A stretch of DNA of 57,123 bases from JAVBMU01 sp031552185 (GTDB taxonomy: Bacteria > Actinomycetota > Actinomycetes > Actinomycetales > Cellulomonadaceae). The translations under genes were made by a program, and so were the position numbers. The notes under the pieces were generated by a model. The model worked only from the letters and a program-made list of their open reading frames with translations, did no database searches and was not told the origin of the DNA. The stretch lies in the NCBI GenBank assembly GCA_031552185.1, contig JAVBMU010000013.1, positions 1 to 57,123 of the forward strand, in the 5' to 3' direction. Position 1 is the stretch's first letter; every line of letters begins with the position of its first letter. This document shows, in pieces, positions 8,994 through 17,759 of the stretch.

Positions 8994-9892
8994 TGCGGCG
9001 CCAGGTGGGCTCGGATCGCCTCGAGAGTTCCGAGACTGCTCCGGGTCAGGTTTTCGCCCAGCCGCGCGGCCAATCCCGGGAGATTCGCGGGCGCGGTGGG
9101 TTCGAGGAGTGCAAGGTGGCGCACGGTGACCTGAGTCGTCCCGTTCTCCGCGGCGAGCGACCACGTCCCGCAGTGTCCGCGAACGCCATCCGGAGTCACC
9201 AACTGTTTGAACCCGATCCAGCGGTCGTGGTCGGTGACGCGGACTGACTCGACCGTGTGGGAGCCGGGCGAACCATCCCCGAGCGTCATCGTGAATCGAT
9301 GCTGGTTCTCGCCCTCAGATCGCACGTCGACCGCCGCGACATGGGCGAGCAATTCCGGCCATCCCGTGACTCCCCACAGCAGGTCGAAGACCGCACCAAT
9401 CGGCGCGGGAATCGAGAAGTCGTCCGCGGTCCGGACGAGATGGCTCTGCAGCGTCGGACCGTAATCCTCGGCGAGGGCCTTGATGGCGGCCAGTTCGGCG
9501 GTGCTGTTGTGGTCGGTCGCGGATTCCGCGCGGCGGAACGCATCGTCGTCGCCCGCCACCGAAAGATCGTGCGCGAGCATCAATTCGGTGGCCTCGGCGT
9601 CGACCTTGCGTACGGTCCAACTCCCCCTCATTCGGGACAGCGGGGGAGCGGGCTCATCCTGGCTGAAATCGATGCGAGTCCCGTCCGCGCGGTGGCGCCG
9701 AGTGGAGGACCACTTGACGACGGAGTCGAGTTCACCATTGCGGGCCCACAGCCGAAGCGTTTCGCTCCCGTGGGCGAGCGAACTCGCCTCCGCAGCGATG
9801 GTCGGCCCGAAGAACACGGGCCAGTTGTCGACCTCAGCAATGATTCGTCGAACAATGTCGAAGGGGGCGTTGATAGTCGTTGAATGAAGCAT
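8990..9892 (-). CDS. Didomain polyketide aromatase/cyclase (SRPBCC)
   Basis: 300 residues made of two START/Bet-v1-like halves: the first from MLHSTTINAPFDIVRRIIAEV to about residue 150, the second from FSIPAPIGAVFDLLWGVTGW to the end. This duplicated layout is typical of the ActVII/ARO-CYC proteins that dehydrate and aromatise the first ring of C9-reduced type II polyketides, matching the ActIII-like ketoreductase encoded directly upstream. It ends in a four-base overlap with the metallo-hydrolase gene. Confidence 0.88.
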   Translation of the reverse strand: MLHSTTINAPFDIVRRIIAEVDNWPVFFGPTIAAEASSLAHGSETLRLWARNGELDSVVKWSSTRRHRADGTRIDFSQDEPAPPLSRMRGSWTVRKVDAEATELMLAHDLSVAGDDDAFRRAESATDHNSTAELAAIKALAEDYGPTLQSHLVRTADDFSIPAPIGAVFDLLWGVTGWPELLAHVAAVDVRSEGENQHRFTMTLGDGSPGSHTVESVRVTDHDRWIGFKQLVTPDGVRGHCGTWSLAAENGTTQVTVRHLALLEPTAPANLPGLAARLGENLTRSSLGTLEAIRAHLAPQ

Positions 9893-9910
9893 CTCGTTCC
9901 TCGATTCGTC

Positions 9911-10684
9911 CTAGAATCGGCCCAAGCCGCCACAGACGTTCAGCGCTTGGCCGGTGATTGCTGCAGCCTCGGGCCGCGTGAGGTACTCCACGAGACCGGC
10001 CACTTCCGCCGGCGTGGTGTACCGACCGATCGGGATCTTGCTTTCGAATCCGGCGCGTACGTGGCTCTCCTCCAGCCCGAGGACCTTGGCGTGGCTCCGT
10101 ATCACGATGTCGGCCATCGGCGTCTGAACGTAGCCGGGGCAGACGGCATTGACGGTCAGTCCGCGTCGGGCGTACTCGAGCGCCAAAGATCGGGTGATCC
10201 CGATCACGGCGTGCTTCGAGGCGTTGTAGGGCGCCGCCATCGGGATGCCCTGTTTCCCCGCCGTCGACGCGATATTGATGATTCGCCCGCACTCGCCGTC
10301 CAGAATCCCGCCGTCGCGGATGACGGCTCGGCTCATCAGGAAGACCGAGTCGCAGTTGGTGGCCATGATTCGATGCCACACCTGCGTGGGCAGGTCGTGG
10401 AAGGGGCCGCCACCGGATACGCCGGCGTTATTGACCAGGATGGCGACGGCTCCGCGCCGCTCGACCACGGTTCTGACGTACCGGTCCACCTCCTCCTCCT
10501 GAGTGACGTCGCAAACCGAACCTGCGACCACGAGACCCGCCGCCCTCCACCGCTGCTCGTGCCGTTCAACCTCGGCGTGGTTGCGGGCACAGAACTCGAC
10601 GTCTGTGCCGGTCCGGGCGAGCGTCTCGACGATCGCCTCGCCGATTCCGGAGGTTCCGCCGCTGACGATCGCAACAGGTCGCAT
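9911..10684 (-). CDS. Polyketide ketoreductase (ActIII-like SDR)
   Basis: 257-residue NADPH-dependent short-chain dehydrogenase: SGGTSGIG cofactor loop, NNAG, the catalytic Ser in NIASTAG and YNASK. The C-terminal part (PGYVQTPMA, IPIGRYTTPAEVA, ITGQALNVCGGLG) closely follows what I remember of the ActIII family, which reduces the C9 carbonyl of the ACP-bound poly-beta-ketone. The start lies two bases from the ACP stop codon. The next gene in the operon, the didomain aromatase, is its usual partner. Confidence 0.92.
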   Translation of the reverse strand: MRPVAIVSGGTSGIGEAIVETLARTGTDVEFCARNHAEVERHEQRWRAAGLVVAGSVCDVTQEEEVDRYVRTVVERRGAVAILVNNAGVSGGGPFHDLPTQVWHRIMATNCDSVFLMSRAVIRDGGILDGECGRIINIASTAGKQGIPMAAPYNASKHAVIGITRSLALEYARRGLTVNAVCPGYVQTPMADIVIRSHAKVLGLEESHVRAGFESKIPIGRYTTPAEVAGLVEYLTRPEAAAITGQALNVCGGLGRF

Positions 10685-10686
10685 GC

Positions 10687-10938
10687 CTAGCCCACGATCC
10701 GCTCGTTGGCCAGGGCGACCAATTCGCGCGGGGTCACGCGACCGTAGTCCCGATCCTCCGGGAACTTGAATCTGTGCTCCAGTTCGAGCTTGGTGTTGAT
10801 CGCCATGATGTGCAACGAATCGAGGTTCAGCTGGTCGAACGGAACATCGAAGATCGATTCGTCGAGGACGATCTCGTCGTCGTCGCCGACTGCGACTCGG
10901 GCGATCTCAAGCAGTTCTTCCACGGTGACTTCAGACAT
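10687..10938 (-). CDS. Acyl carrier protein of the type II PKS
   Basis: 83-residue acidic helical protein with the 4'-phosphopantetheine attachment serine in LNLDSLHIMA. It carries the growing poly-beta-ketone between KS/CLF and the tailoring enzymes. ATG 10938 is preceded by an AAGAAAGG-type ribosome binding site, needed because a 79-nt gap separates it from the chain length factor gene, the largest gap in the operon. The attachment motif has LDS rather than the common DS(L/I) with preceding GxDSL, a small variation. Confidence 0.92.
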   Translation of the reverse strand: MSEVTVEELLEIARVAVGDDDEIVLDESIFDVPFDQLNLDSLHIMAINTKLELEHRFKFPEDRDYGRVTPRELVALANERIVG

Positions 10939-11017
10939 GATGACCTTTCTTGTTGAGTGATTGTTCGGGTGCGCGGGTCAGCCCTGGTCGAGGACTGATG
11001 CTCGGTCGAGCGCGGGT

Positions 11018-12214
11018 TCAGCCGACCCGCCGCAGCAATGCTGCGGATCGGTACCCGCCGAATCCGGTGGAAAGTACGAGCGCGTGGTCTTGTTCGAGCG
11101 GGCGGCTGCCCGCGTAGACGAGGTCGAGCGGCTCGCCGGGATCGGGCAGCCCGTAGCTGCGGGCGAACGGAGGAATCTGGCCGCTTCTGAGGGTGAGCGT
11201 GGCGAGCGCCAGGTCGACCGCCGACGTGCCGGCGAAGAGCCGGCCGAATCCGGTCTTCGGCGCCGTGACGGGCGGCTGGTCGGCCGCGAAGACGTCGAGC
11301 AGGGCGGCGCGCTCCGATTCGTCGGCCGTAGGCACTCCGGCCGCGTCGGAGAAGACGACGCCGATGTCGCAGGCCCGAACCCCGTGATGCTCGAGTAGAT
11401 GTCGCACGAGCGCGCAGAGGACGTTGCCCTCCGAGCCGGCCTGGAAGCCGCTCGCACAAGCGACCAGTTCCACGTCCCGCCGGCTCGGGGGTGTCGCGGC
11501 CGCGGATTGCAGCAGGATTAGCGCCCCACCGGCACCCGGGATGAAGCCTCTGGTGCGGGTCGAGTAGGGCGCGAAATGCTCCGGGCCGATGCCCGGCGCG
11601 AAGGCGTCGACGCTCGAGGCGATCGATGCGATGCCGAACGGGCTGCGAGTGCCGTCGACCGCCCCGGTGATCATGGAGTTCATGCCTCCGCGGAGTTCGT
11701 GTTGAGCTACCCCGATCGCGTCGATGCCGCCGCAGGCTTCGGTCGCCACGGTCCCGCTCGGTCCGGTGAGCTTGTGCCGGATCGCGATCTGCCCGGTGTT
11801 GACGGAGTAGAACCAGGCGAAAGACTGGTAGGGGCTGACCGCCGCCGGGCCCTTGTTGCGCAAGTTCGCCAGTTGGGTCTGGGCAAACGAGAGCCCCCCG
11901 TAATTGTTGCCGAGTTGAACGCCGATCGTGTTGCGCGGCCCTGGCATTCCCTGCCCATCTCCGTCGAGCAGCGCATCCGACATCGCCAGCGCGGCCTGGG
12001 TGAGGGGGTCGGTCTGGACTTTCGTGCGCCCCGTCAGTGCAATCGCCATCTTGGTGGTGTCGAGGTCCCCGTAGACCAGTGTCCGGCCCGTGCCGTCCTC
12101 GACCTCCGAGTAGCCCGAGCGGCCCGCCAGGACGGCTTCCCAGACCGCGTCGGTCGAGGTGCCTTGGCCCGTGGCGAGGGCGATGCGGGTGACGTAGGTC
12201 GGGTCGGCGGTCAT
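11018..12214 (-). CDS. Chain length factor (KS-beta) of the type II PKS
   Basis: 398-residue ketosynthase homologue without catalytic residues. Aligning its TVATEACGGIDAIG with the KS-alpha SIVSAGCTSGLDAVG puts an alanine at the active-site cysteine position, and a cysteine one residue later. Typical aromatic chain length factors have glutamine there (EQAGG), the residue linked to malonyl decarboxylation. It pairs with KS-alpha as the heterodimer that sets chain length. ATG 12214 overlaps the KS-alpha stop by four bases, giving 1:1 coupled translation. The C-terminal FGGYRSAALLRR and YNG-lacking segments are consistent with a beta subunit. Confidence 0.9.
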   Translation of the reverse strand: MTADPTYVTRIALATGQGTSTDAVWEAVLAGRSGYSEVEDGTGRTLVYGDLDTTKMAIALTGRTKVQTDPLTQAALAMSDALLDGDGQGMPGPRNTIGVQLGNNYGGLSFAQTQLANLRNKGPAAVSPYQSFAWFYSVNTGQIAIRHKLTGPSGTVATEACGGIDAIGVAQHELRGGMNSMITGAVDGTRSPFGIASIASSVDAFAPGIGPEHFAPYSTRTRGFIPGAGGALILLQSAAATPPSRRDVELVACASGFQAGSEGNVLCALVRHLLEHHGVRACDIGVVFSDAAGVPTADESERAALLDVFAADQPPVTAPKTGFGRLFAGTSAVDLALATLTLRSGQIPPFARSYGLPDPGEPLDLVYAGSRPLEQDHALVLSTGFGGYRSAALLRRVG

Positions 12215-13542
12215 GCTGCCGTCCTTTCGCGGTCGGCCCGTTCGATGACGATCGCCGACTGGAAACCGCCGAACCCGCTGGCCGTCGACAGCGCTCCGTC
12301 AATCCTTGCCGCAACCGCAGTGTTGGGCACATAGTCGAGGTCACAGCGGGGATCGGGATTCTCGTAGTTGATTGTGGGCGGGACGGTGTTCCGCGTGATC
12401 GCGAGGGCGCATGCTGCGATCTCGATCGCCCCGACGGCTCCGAGGGAGTGCCCGATGGAGGACTTTACCGAACTGATTCGCACATCGTGTGCCCGCGCGC
12501 CGAGGGCACGCTTCAACGCTGCGGTCTCGTGCACGTCGTTCTGCGGAGTGCTCGAACCGTGGGCGTTGACGTAGTCGATCCGCTCGGGTGCGGCGTTCGC
12601 CTGGGTCAGCGCCGCGGTGATGGCTTCCGCAAGCTCGATGCCACTGTCGGAGAGTCCAGTCATGTGGTAACCATTCGTCCTGCGCGCGAACCCGCTGACC
12701 TCCGCATAAACATTTGCGCCGCGTGCGCGGGCTTGCTCGAGGTCCTCCAGGATGACCGTCGCGGCACCTTCGGCCAGGACGAAGCCGTCGCGGCCGGCAT
12801 CGAAGGGTCGGGACGCCGCCTCCGGATATTCGTTCGATGGACTCGTCGCTTTGATGGCGTCGAAGCAAGCCACCGTAATCGGCGAAATCGGTGCGTCCGT
12901 GCCGCCCGCCACGACCACATCCGCCCGGCCGCGCCGGATCAGGTCGGCCCCCTGACCGACTGCGTCGAGCCCGGACGTGCACCCGGCCGATACGATCGAG
13001 ACCGGCCCCCGCGTGTGGTACCGGCGAGCGAGGTGAACACCGAGCGTGCTCGGGAGCAGGCCGTCGAAGAGGGCATTGTCTTTGTCCCCGAAGGGGCACA
13101 GCCATCGGCTGCCGGCAGCGGTGAAATGGTCGAAGAGTTCGACCATGCGCAGGGAACCGCCGACGGCCGAACCGTAGGAGACTCCGATCCGTTCGTCCGC
13201 CACAGTGGTGACCCGATTCGATTTGAAGGCGTCCCCCAGCGCCTCGTCCGTGGCCGCTATCGCGAGCCGGATGCTCCGGTCGATCTCGGCGCCGTCCCTG
13301 CAGCGGAGGGGCTCCAGATTGACGGCGGCTTCCTCCAACTCGGACTCGCCGGCGATCTGGGAGCGAAATCCGGACGGATCGAAACGGGTGATACGCCGTA
13401 TTGCCGACTTACCCGATGTAATGAGCGACCAAAACTCCTCCCGGCCAGGGGTACCCGGGGCGACGACCCCGATTCCAGTAATCGCGACGCGTCGGGTCTG
13501 ACCTCCGGCCGCTGCCGCATGTTCCACCGCCGCATTGGGCAT
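12211..13542 (-). CDS. Ketosynthase alpha (KS-alpha) of the type II PKS
   Basis: 443-residue thiolase-fold enzyme, beginning MPNAAVEHAAAAGGQTRRVA and with the catalytic triad present: Cys in VSAGCTSGLDA, His in VNAHGSSTPQND, His in KSSIGHSLGAVG. It catalyses decarboxylative condensation of malonyl-ACP units together with the KS-beta subunit. ATG 13542 has a good ribosome binding site (GAGAGGA, seven bases upstream). It is the first gene of the leftward operon, so the promoter must lie in 13543-14377. Confidence 0.95.
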   Translation of the reverse strand: MPNAAVEHAAAAGGQTRRVAITGIGVVAPGTPGREEFWSLITSGKSAIRRITRFDPSGFRSQIAGESELEEAAVNLEPLRCRDGAEIDRSIRLAIAATDEALGDAFKSNRVTTVADERIGVSYGSAVGGSLRMVELFDHFTAAGSRWLCPFGDKDNALFDGLLPSTLGVHLARRYHTRGPVSIVSAGCTSGLDAVGQGADLIRRGRADVVVAGGTDAPISPITVACFDAIKATSPSNEYPEAASRPFDAGRDGFVLAEGAATVILEDLEQARARGANVYAEVSGFARRTNGYHMTGLSDSGIELAEAITAALTQANAAPERIDYVNAHGSSTPQNDVHETAALKRALGARAHDVRISSVKSSIGHSLGAVGAIEIAACALAITRNTVPPTINYENPDPRCDLDYVPNTAVAARIDGALSTASGFGGFQSAIVIERADRERTAA

Positions 13543-14085
13543 GGTTGTTCCTCTCAAATCGAAGGCTGCGGCCGTGTCGGGACCGCACCGGCCGGTCGTT
13601 CCCGGCCTCGACGAGTGCTGGTTCGTGCTCCTCACGCACCGTCCGCTCGGCGTATGGGCAGTCCGATCGCACGGCAGTGACCCGAGGGCGAAGCCCCTCG
13701 CCTGGGACGGAGGATCACGGAACCCGGGGCCGCCGATGACCTCTATAAGCGATGTAGCAGACCAAACCGACATGACCGGGTTGCCAGCGTTGGAACTATA
13801 CCTCGGTTTCGGCCATCCGCTGACCGATGTCCACGTCAGGTCCGCCGGCGGCTGCCGGGGTTGCCTCGCCGTGCCGGTCCGACTCGCGTCGTCCGCGCCG
13901 TCCGTAGGCCGGTCCGACGCCTGTCCGGACGTGCTCGTCTGCGGCGGCCGGCGCCCACGTGGTTGCCCGCTTACGAGTGGCCGCGCCCCGACTGCGCGGA
14001 GCATTCTTTTCGTTCCCGCCCGGGCCTTGAGCCGGGCATTGCCGAGACGAGAGATTAGCCGGAGATCGGAAGGACCGAGGGTGAT

Positions 14086-14101
14086 TGTGAGGCTCGTCAC
14101 G
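14086..14101. promoter_or_regulatory. Crp/Fnr-family palindrome, site 1
   Basis: TGTGA-GGCTCG-TCACG: nine of ten positions of the TGTGA-N6-TCACA consensus bound by Crp-family dimers. Its centre is 79 bp from that of site 2. It lies nearer to the PKS operon than site 2, about 290 bp before pflB. Confidence 0.6.
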
Positions 14102-14164
14102 GGTCCGAACGTGCGCTATCGGTCGGGCTGGTGGCGCGCGCCGAAAGGACCCCCGGATTTGGCA

Positions 14165-14180
14165 TGTGAAGAGCGTCACA
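14165..14180. promoter_or_regulatory. Crp/Fnr-family palindrome, site 2 (perfect)
   Basis: TGTGA-AGAGCG-TCACA matches the Crp consensus at all ten specified positions. It is centred about 205 bp before the pflB start codon. Control of pflB by a Crp-type regulator (cAMP- or oxygen-responsive) is inference from the site and from the fermentative role of Pfl. Confidence 0.7.
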
Positions 14181-14377
14181 ATCAAATCGGCCCATCCGAT
14201 CGGCGCGCCGGACGGACCCCCCGAAACCGTTGGAAACACGGGCATCCCGAACCGGCACGCGACCGGCGCCGTTGCCTGTGAGCCACGAGACAGGGCATTT
14301 CGCGCGGCCTGTTCCGGCGGGCGGACTAACCTGGAAGACAGCAGAACATGAGGCGGTCGGGACGAGGAGGAACTCCC

Positions 14378-16660
14378 ATGACGAGCGTTATTGGTGGACG
14401 CGGCGGAGCGACGGCACAGGACCGCGCACAAATCCCCGCGTGGGCAGGTTTTGCCTCCGGTCCGTGGCAGGATGCGATCGACGTCCGGGACTTCATTCAG
14501 CGCAACTACCAGCCCTATGAGGGGGACAGCTCGTTCCTCGCGGGCCCGACCGAACGGACCACCGCGATCTGGGCCAAGCTCAGCGAGATGTTCCCGCAGG
14601 AGCGCGCCCGCGGCGTCTACGACGTCGACCCGCACACGCCGGCCGGCATCACCGCGCACGCGCCCGGATACATCGACCGGGAGAACGAGCTCATCGTCGG
14701 CCTGCAGACCGACGCCCCGCTGAAGCGCGCCATCATGCCCAACGGTGGCTGGCGCATGGTCGAGGGCGCGCTGCAGACCTACGGCTACGACATCGACCCG
14801 CTGTTGAAGAAGTTCTACTCGGAGTACCGCAAGACCCACAACCAGGGTGTCTTCGACATCTATCCGCCGGCGGTCCGGGCCGGCCGCAGCTCGCACATCA
14901 TCACCGGCCTGCCGGACGCCTACGGCCGCGGCCGGATCATCGGTGACTACCGTCGGGTGGCGCTGTACGGCGTCGACCAGTTGATCGCGGCCAAGAAGGT
15001 GGACAAACTCGGCTACGAGCTGGAGCCGTTCAGCGAGGAGATCGCGCGCGCCCGCGAGGAGCACGCCGAGCAGATCCGCGCCCTGGAGGAACTGCGCGAG
15101 ATGGCGGCCTCCTACGGCTACGACATCTCCGGCCCGGCCGGTACCGCGCGCGAGGCCGTGCAATGGTTGTACTTCGCCTACCTGGGCGCGGTCAAGGAGC
15201 AGAACGGCGCGGCGATGTCGCTGGGACGGACCTCCACGTTCCTCGACATCTTCATCCAGCGCGATCTCGCCGCGGGCCGGCTCACCGAGTCCGAGGCGCA
15301 GGAACTGATCGACGACTTCGTCATCAAGCTGCGGATCGTGCGGTTCCTGCGCACCCCCGAGTACGACACCCTGTTCTCCGGCGACCCCACCTGGGTTACC
15401 GAGACGATCGGCGGCATGGGCTCCGACGGCCGGCCGCTGGTGACCAAGAACTCGTTCCGCTTCCTGCAGACCCTGTACAACCTCGGGCCGGCCCCGGAGC
15501 CGAACATGACGGTGTTCTGGAGCGAGCGGCTGCCCGCGGGCTTCAAGAAGTTCTGCGCCGAGGTCTCGATCGACACCTCCGCCGTGCAGTACGAGTCGGA
15601 CACCGACATCTGCGGCGCCTGGGGCGATGACTCCGCGATCGCCTGCTGCGTCTCGCCGATGGCGGTCGGCAAGCAGATGCAGTTCTTCGGCGCCCGGGTG
15701 AACCTTGCCAAGGCCCTGCTGTACGCGATCAACGGCGGCCGGGACGAGATCTCCGGCAAGCAGATCTCGCCGGCGTACCCGCCCGTCAGCGCGGACGTCC
15801 CGCTGGATTACGACGACGTCCGGGCCCGCTTCGGCCAGACCATGGCCTGGCTCGCGGCGACCTACGTCGAGGCCCTGAACTGCATCCACTGGGCGCACGA
15901 CAAGTACGCCTACGAGCGGCTCGAGATGGCCCTGCACGACAAGGAGATCATCCGGACGATGGCCTGCGGCATCGCCGGGCTCGCGGTCGCCGCGGACTCC
16001 CTGTCCGCGATCAAGTACGCCACGGTCACACCGGTGTTCGACGAGCGCGGCATCGTCGTCGACTACCGGACGGAGGGGGACTTCCCGGCCTTCGGGAACG
16101 ACGACGACCGCGTGGACTCCATCGCCGTCGACCTGGTGGAATCCTTCATGGCGGAGATCCGCAAGCACGCGATGTACCGCGACGCGCTGCCGACCCAGTC
16201 CGTGCTCACGATCACCTCGAACGTCGTCTACGGCAAGGCCACCGGGAACACCCCCGACGGCCGGCGCGCCGGCGAGCCGTTCTCCCCGGGCGCCAACCCG
16301 ATGAACGGCCGCGACACCCACGGCATGCTCGCCTCGGCGCTGTCCGTCGCCAAGCTGCCCTACGACCAGGCGCAGGACGGCATCTCGCTGACCAACACCG
16401 TGGTTCCCGCCGGCCTCGGCCGCACCCGCGAGGAGCAGGTCGCCAACCTGGCCGGGCTACTCGACGCCTCCGTGGGCGGCGAGGGGTACCACATGAACGT
16501 CAACGTCCTGGTCCGCGAGACCCTGCAGGACGCGATGGAGCACCCGGAGAACTACCCGCAACTGACCATCCGGGTCTCCGGCTACGCCGTCAACTTCGTC
16601 CGGCTGACCCGCGAGCAGCAGCTCGACGTCATCTCGCGCACCTTCCACGGCGCGCTCTAG
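14378..16660 (+). CDS. pflB: Pyruvate formate-lyase (formate C-acetyltransferase)
   Basis: 760 residues, the same length as I recall for E. coli PflB. It converts pyruvate and CoA to acetyl-CoA and formate by a glycyl radical mechanism. The twin active-site cysteines are in DSAIACCVSPMAVG and the glycyl radical loop near the C-terminus is RVSGYAVNF. ATG 14378 (MTSVIGGRGG) follows a strong GAGGAGGAA ribosome binding site; an ATG 30 bases earlier is not preceded by one. The activase gene follows after 18 bases. The enzyme is oxygen-sensitive, so its presence implies micro-oxic or anoxic energy metabolism in this otherwise aerobic-looking actinomycete. Confidence 0.97.
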   Translation: MTSVIGGRGGATAQDRAQIPAWAGFASGPWQDAIDVRDFIQRNYQPYEGDSSFLAGPTERTTAIWAKLSEMFPQERARGVYDVDPHTPAGITAHAPGYIDRENELIVGLQTDAPLKRAIMPNGGWRMVEGALQTYGYDIDPLLKKFYSEYRKTHNQGVFDIYPPAVRAGRSSHIITGLPDAYGRGRIIGDYRRVALYGVDQLIAAKKVDKLGYELEPFSEEIARAREEHAEQIRALEELREMAASYGYDISGPAGTAREAVQWLYFAYLGAVKEQNGAAMSLGRTSTFLDIFIQRDLAAGRLTESEAQELIDDFVIKLRIVRFLRTPEYDTLFSGDPTWVTETIGGMGSDGRPLVTKNSFRFLQTLYNLGPAPEPNMTVFWSERLPAGFKKFCAEVSIDTSAVQYESDTDICGAWGDDSAIACCVSPMAVGKQMQFFGARVNLAKALLYAINGGRDEISGKQISPAYPPVSADVPLDYDDVRARFGQTMAWLAATYVEALNCIHWAHDKYAYERLEMALHDKEIIRTMACGIAGLAVAADSLSAIKYATVTPVFDERGIVVDYRTEGDFPAFGNDDDRVDSIAVDLVESFMAEIRKHAMYRDALPTQSVLTITSNVVYGKATGNTPDGRRAGEPFSPGANPMNGRDTHGMLASALSVAKLPYDQAQDGISLTNTVVPAGLGRTREEQVANLAGLLDASVGGEGYHMNVNVLVRETLQDAMEHPENYPQLTIRVSGYAVNFVRLTREQQLDVISRTFHGAL

Positions 16661-16678
16661 GAGGAAGGCAGCCCGGCT

Positions 16679-17662
16679 GTGACCACCCGCCTCACGCACG
16701 ACGGCCGCCCCGCCCGGACCGGCACGGGTCCGGCCCCGGCCGTGGAGGCCCGCCCGCCGCGCGAGGACGTCCAGCTCGACGTCCCGACGGCGGACGCCGG
16801 CGCGCTCGGCATCGGCACCCGCGAGCGCCGCGCCGGCGCGGGGCTGGACGGCCTGCGGGTCGCGGATGTCGGCCGGCACGACCGGCTCGCGGCCATGCGC
16901 GTGGGCGAACTCGGGTCCGTGCACTCGTGGGAGCTGGTGACCGCCGTGGACGGGCCGGGCACTCGGCTGACCGTTTTCCTGAGCGGCTGCCCGCTGCGCT
17001 GCCTGTACTGCCACAACCCGGACACGCTCGCGATGAAGGACGGTAAGCCCGTCACCGCGGACGAGGTGTTGGCCCGCATCCGGCGCTATCGGCCGGTCTT
17101 CCGGGCGACCGGTGGCGGGCTGACCCTGTCCGGCGGGGAGGTGTTGATGCAGCCCGCCTTCGCCGCCCGGCTACTGCGCGGCGCGGCCCAGATGGGCGTG
17201 CACACCTGCCTCGACACCTCCGGCTACCTCGGCGTCAACGCGACGGACGAGATGCTGGACGACACCGACCTCATCCTGCTCGATGTCAAGTCCGGCGACC
17301 CGGACACCTACCGGATGGTCACCGGCCGCACGCTCGAGCCGACGCTGCGATTCGGGCGGCGGGTGGCCGAGCGCGGGATTCACGGCAAGCGCACCGAGGT
17401 CTGGATCCGGTACGTGCTCGTGCCGGGGCTGACGGATGCCCCGGCGAGCATCGACGCCGTCGCCCGCTATGCGGTTGAGCTGAACGAGATCCGGCCCGGG
17501 ACGGTGTCGCGGATTGAGGTGCTGCCGTTCCATCAGATGGGCCGGGACAAGTGGCAGGCTCTCGGGATGACCTACGAGCTGGCCGACACCCCGCCGCCCA
17601 CCCCGGAGGCAACCGAGGCGGCCCGGGCGCGGTTCCGCGCCTGCGGACTGACGACATTCTGA
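16679..17662 (+). CDS. pflA: Pyruvate formate-lyase activating enzyme (radical SAM)
   Basis: 327 residues. The radical SAM cluster motif is GCPLRCLYCHNPDT (CX3CX2C), followed by GGGLTLSGGEVLMQP, the glycine-rich SAM-contact region of activases, and LDTSGYLG and LLDVKSGDP. It installs the glycyl radical on PflB. The GTG start at 16679 is favoured by the AGGAGGAAGG that overlaps the pflB stop codon, giving an N-terminal extension of about 75 low-complexity residues; an internal ATG at 16898 (MRVGELGSVHSWEL) would give the ordinary family length. The extension is odd and may be an artefact of start choice. Confidence 0.93.
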   Translation: MTTRLTHDGRPARTGTGPAPAVEARPPREDVQLDVPTADAGALGIGTRERRAGAGLDGLRVADVGRHDRLAAMRVGELGSVHSWELVTAVDGPGTRLTVFLSGCPLRCLYCHNPDTLAMKDGKPVTADEVLARIRRYRPVFRATGGGLTLSGGEVLMQPAFAARLLRGAAQMGVHTCLDTSGYLGVNATDEMLDDTDLILLDVKSGDPDTYRMVTGRTLEPTLRFGRRVAERGIHGKRTEVWIRYVLVPGLTDAPASIDAVARYAVELNEIRPGTVSRIEVLPFHQMGRDKWQALGMTYELADTPPPTPEATEAARARFRACGLTTF

Positions 17663-17759
17663 CGGCGGCCGTGGGCCGGGCGGCGCCGGCGGTCGGTCGG
17701 GTTGCGCCGGTACCGATGGGGCCGGCGTTCGCCGGGGCGCGTGTGGCAGGCTGACCCAC

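Larger units (their letters stand above)
13543..14377. other. Long divergent intergenic region between the PKS operon and pflB
   Basis: 835 bases without a gene I can support: open frames here are shadows of the flanking genes. It must contain the leftward promoter for the polyketide operon and the rightward promoter for pflB. Two Crp/Fnr-family palindromes lie at 14086-14101 and 14165-14180 (annotated separately). The ribosome binding site of pflB (GAGGAGGAA) is at about 14365-14373. No sigma-A hexamers are clear enough to place. Confidence 0.7.

Noticed and set aside
13535..14281. A 248-codon plus-strand frame in the PKS/pflB intergenic region
   Set aside because: No ribosome binding site, no recognisable motif, and it overlaps the Crp-type sites and the KS-alpha start.
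13796..16321. An 841-codon minus-strand open frame across pflB
   Set aside because: Antisense shadow of pflB, which has all family motifs.
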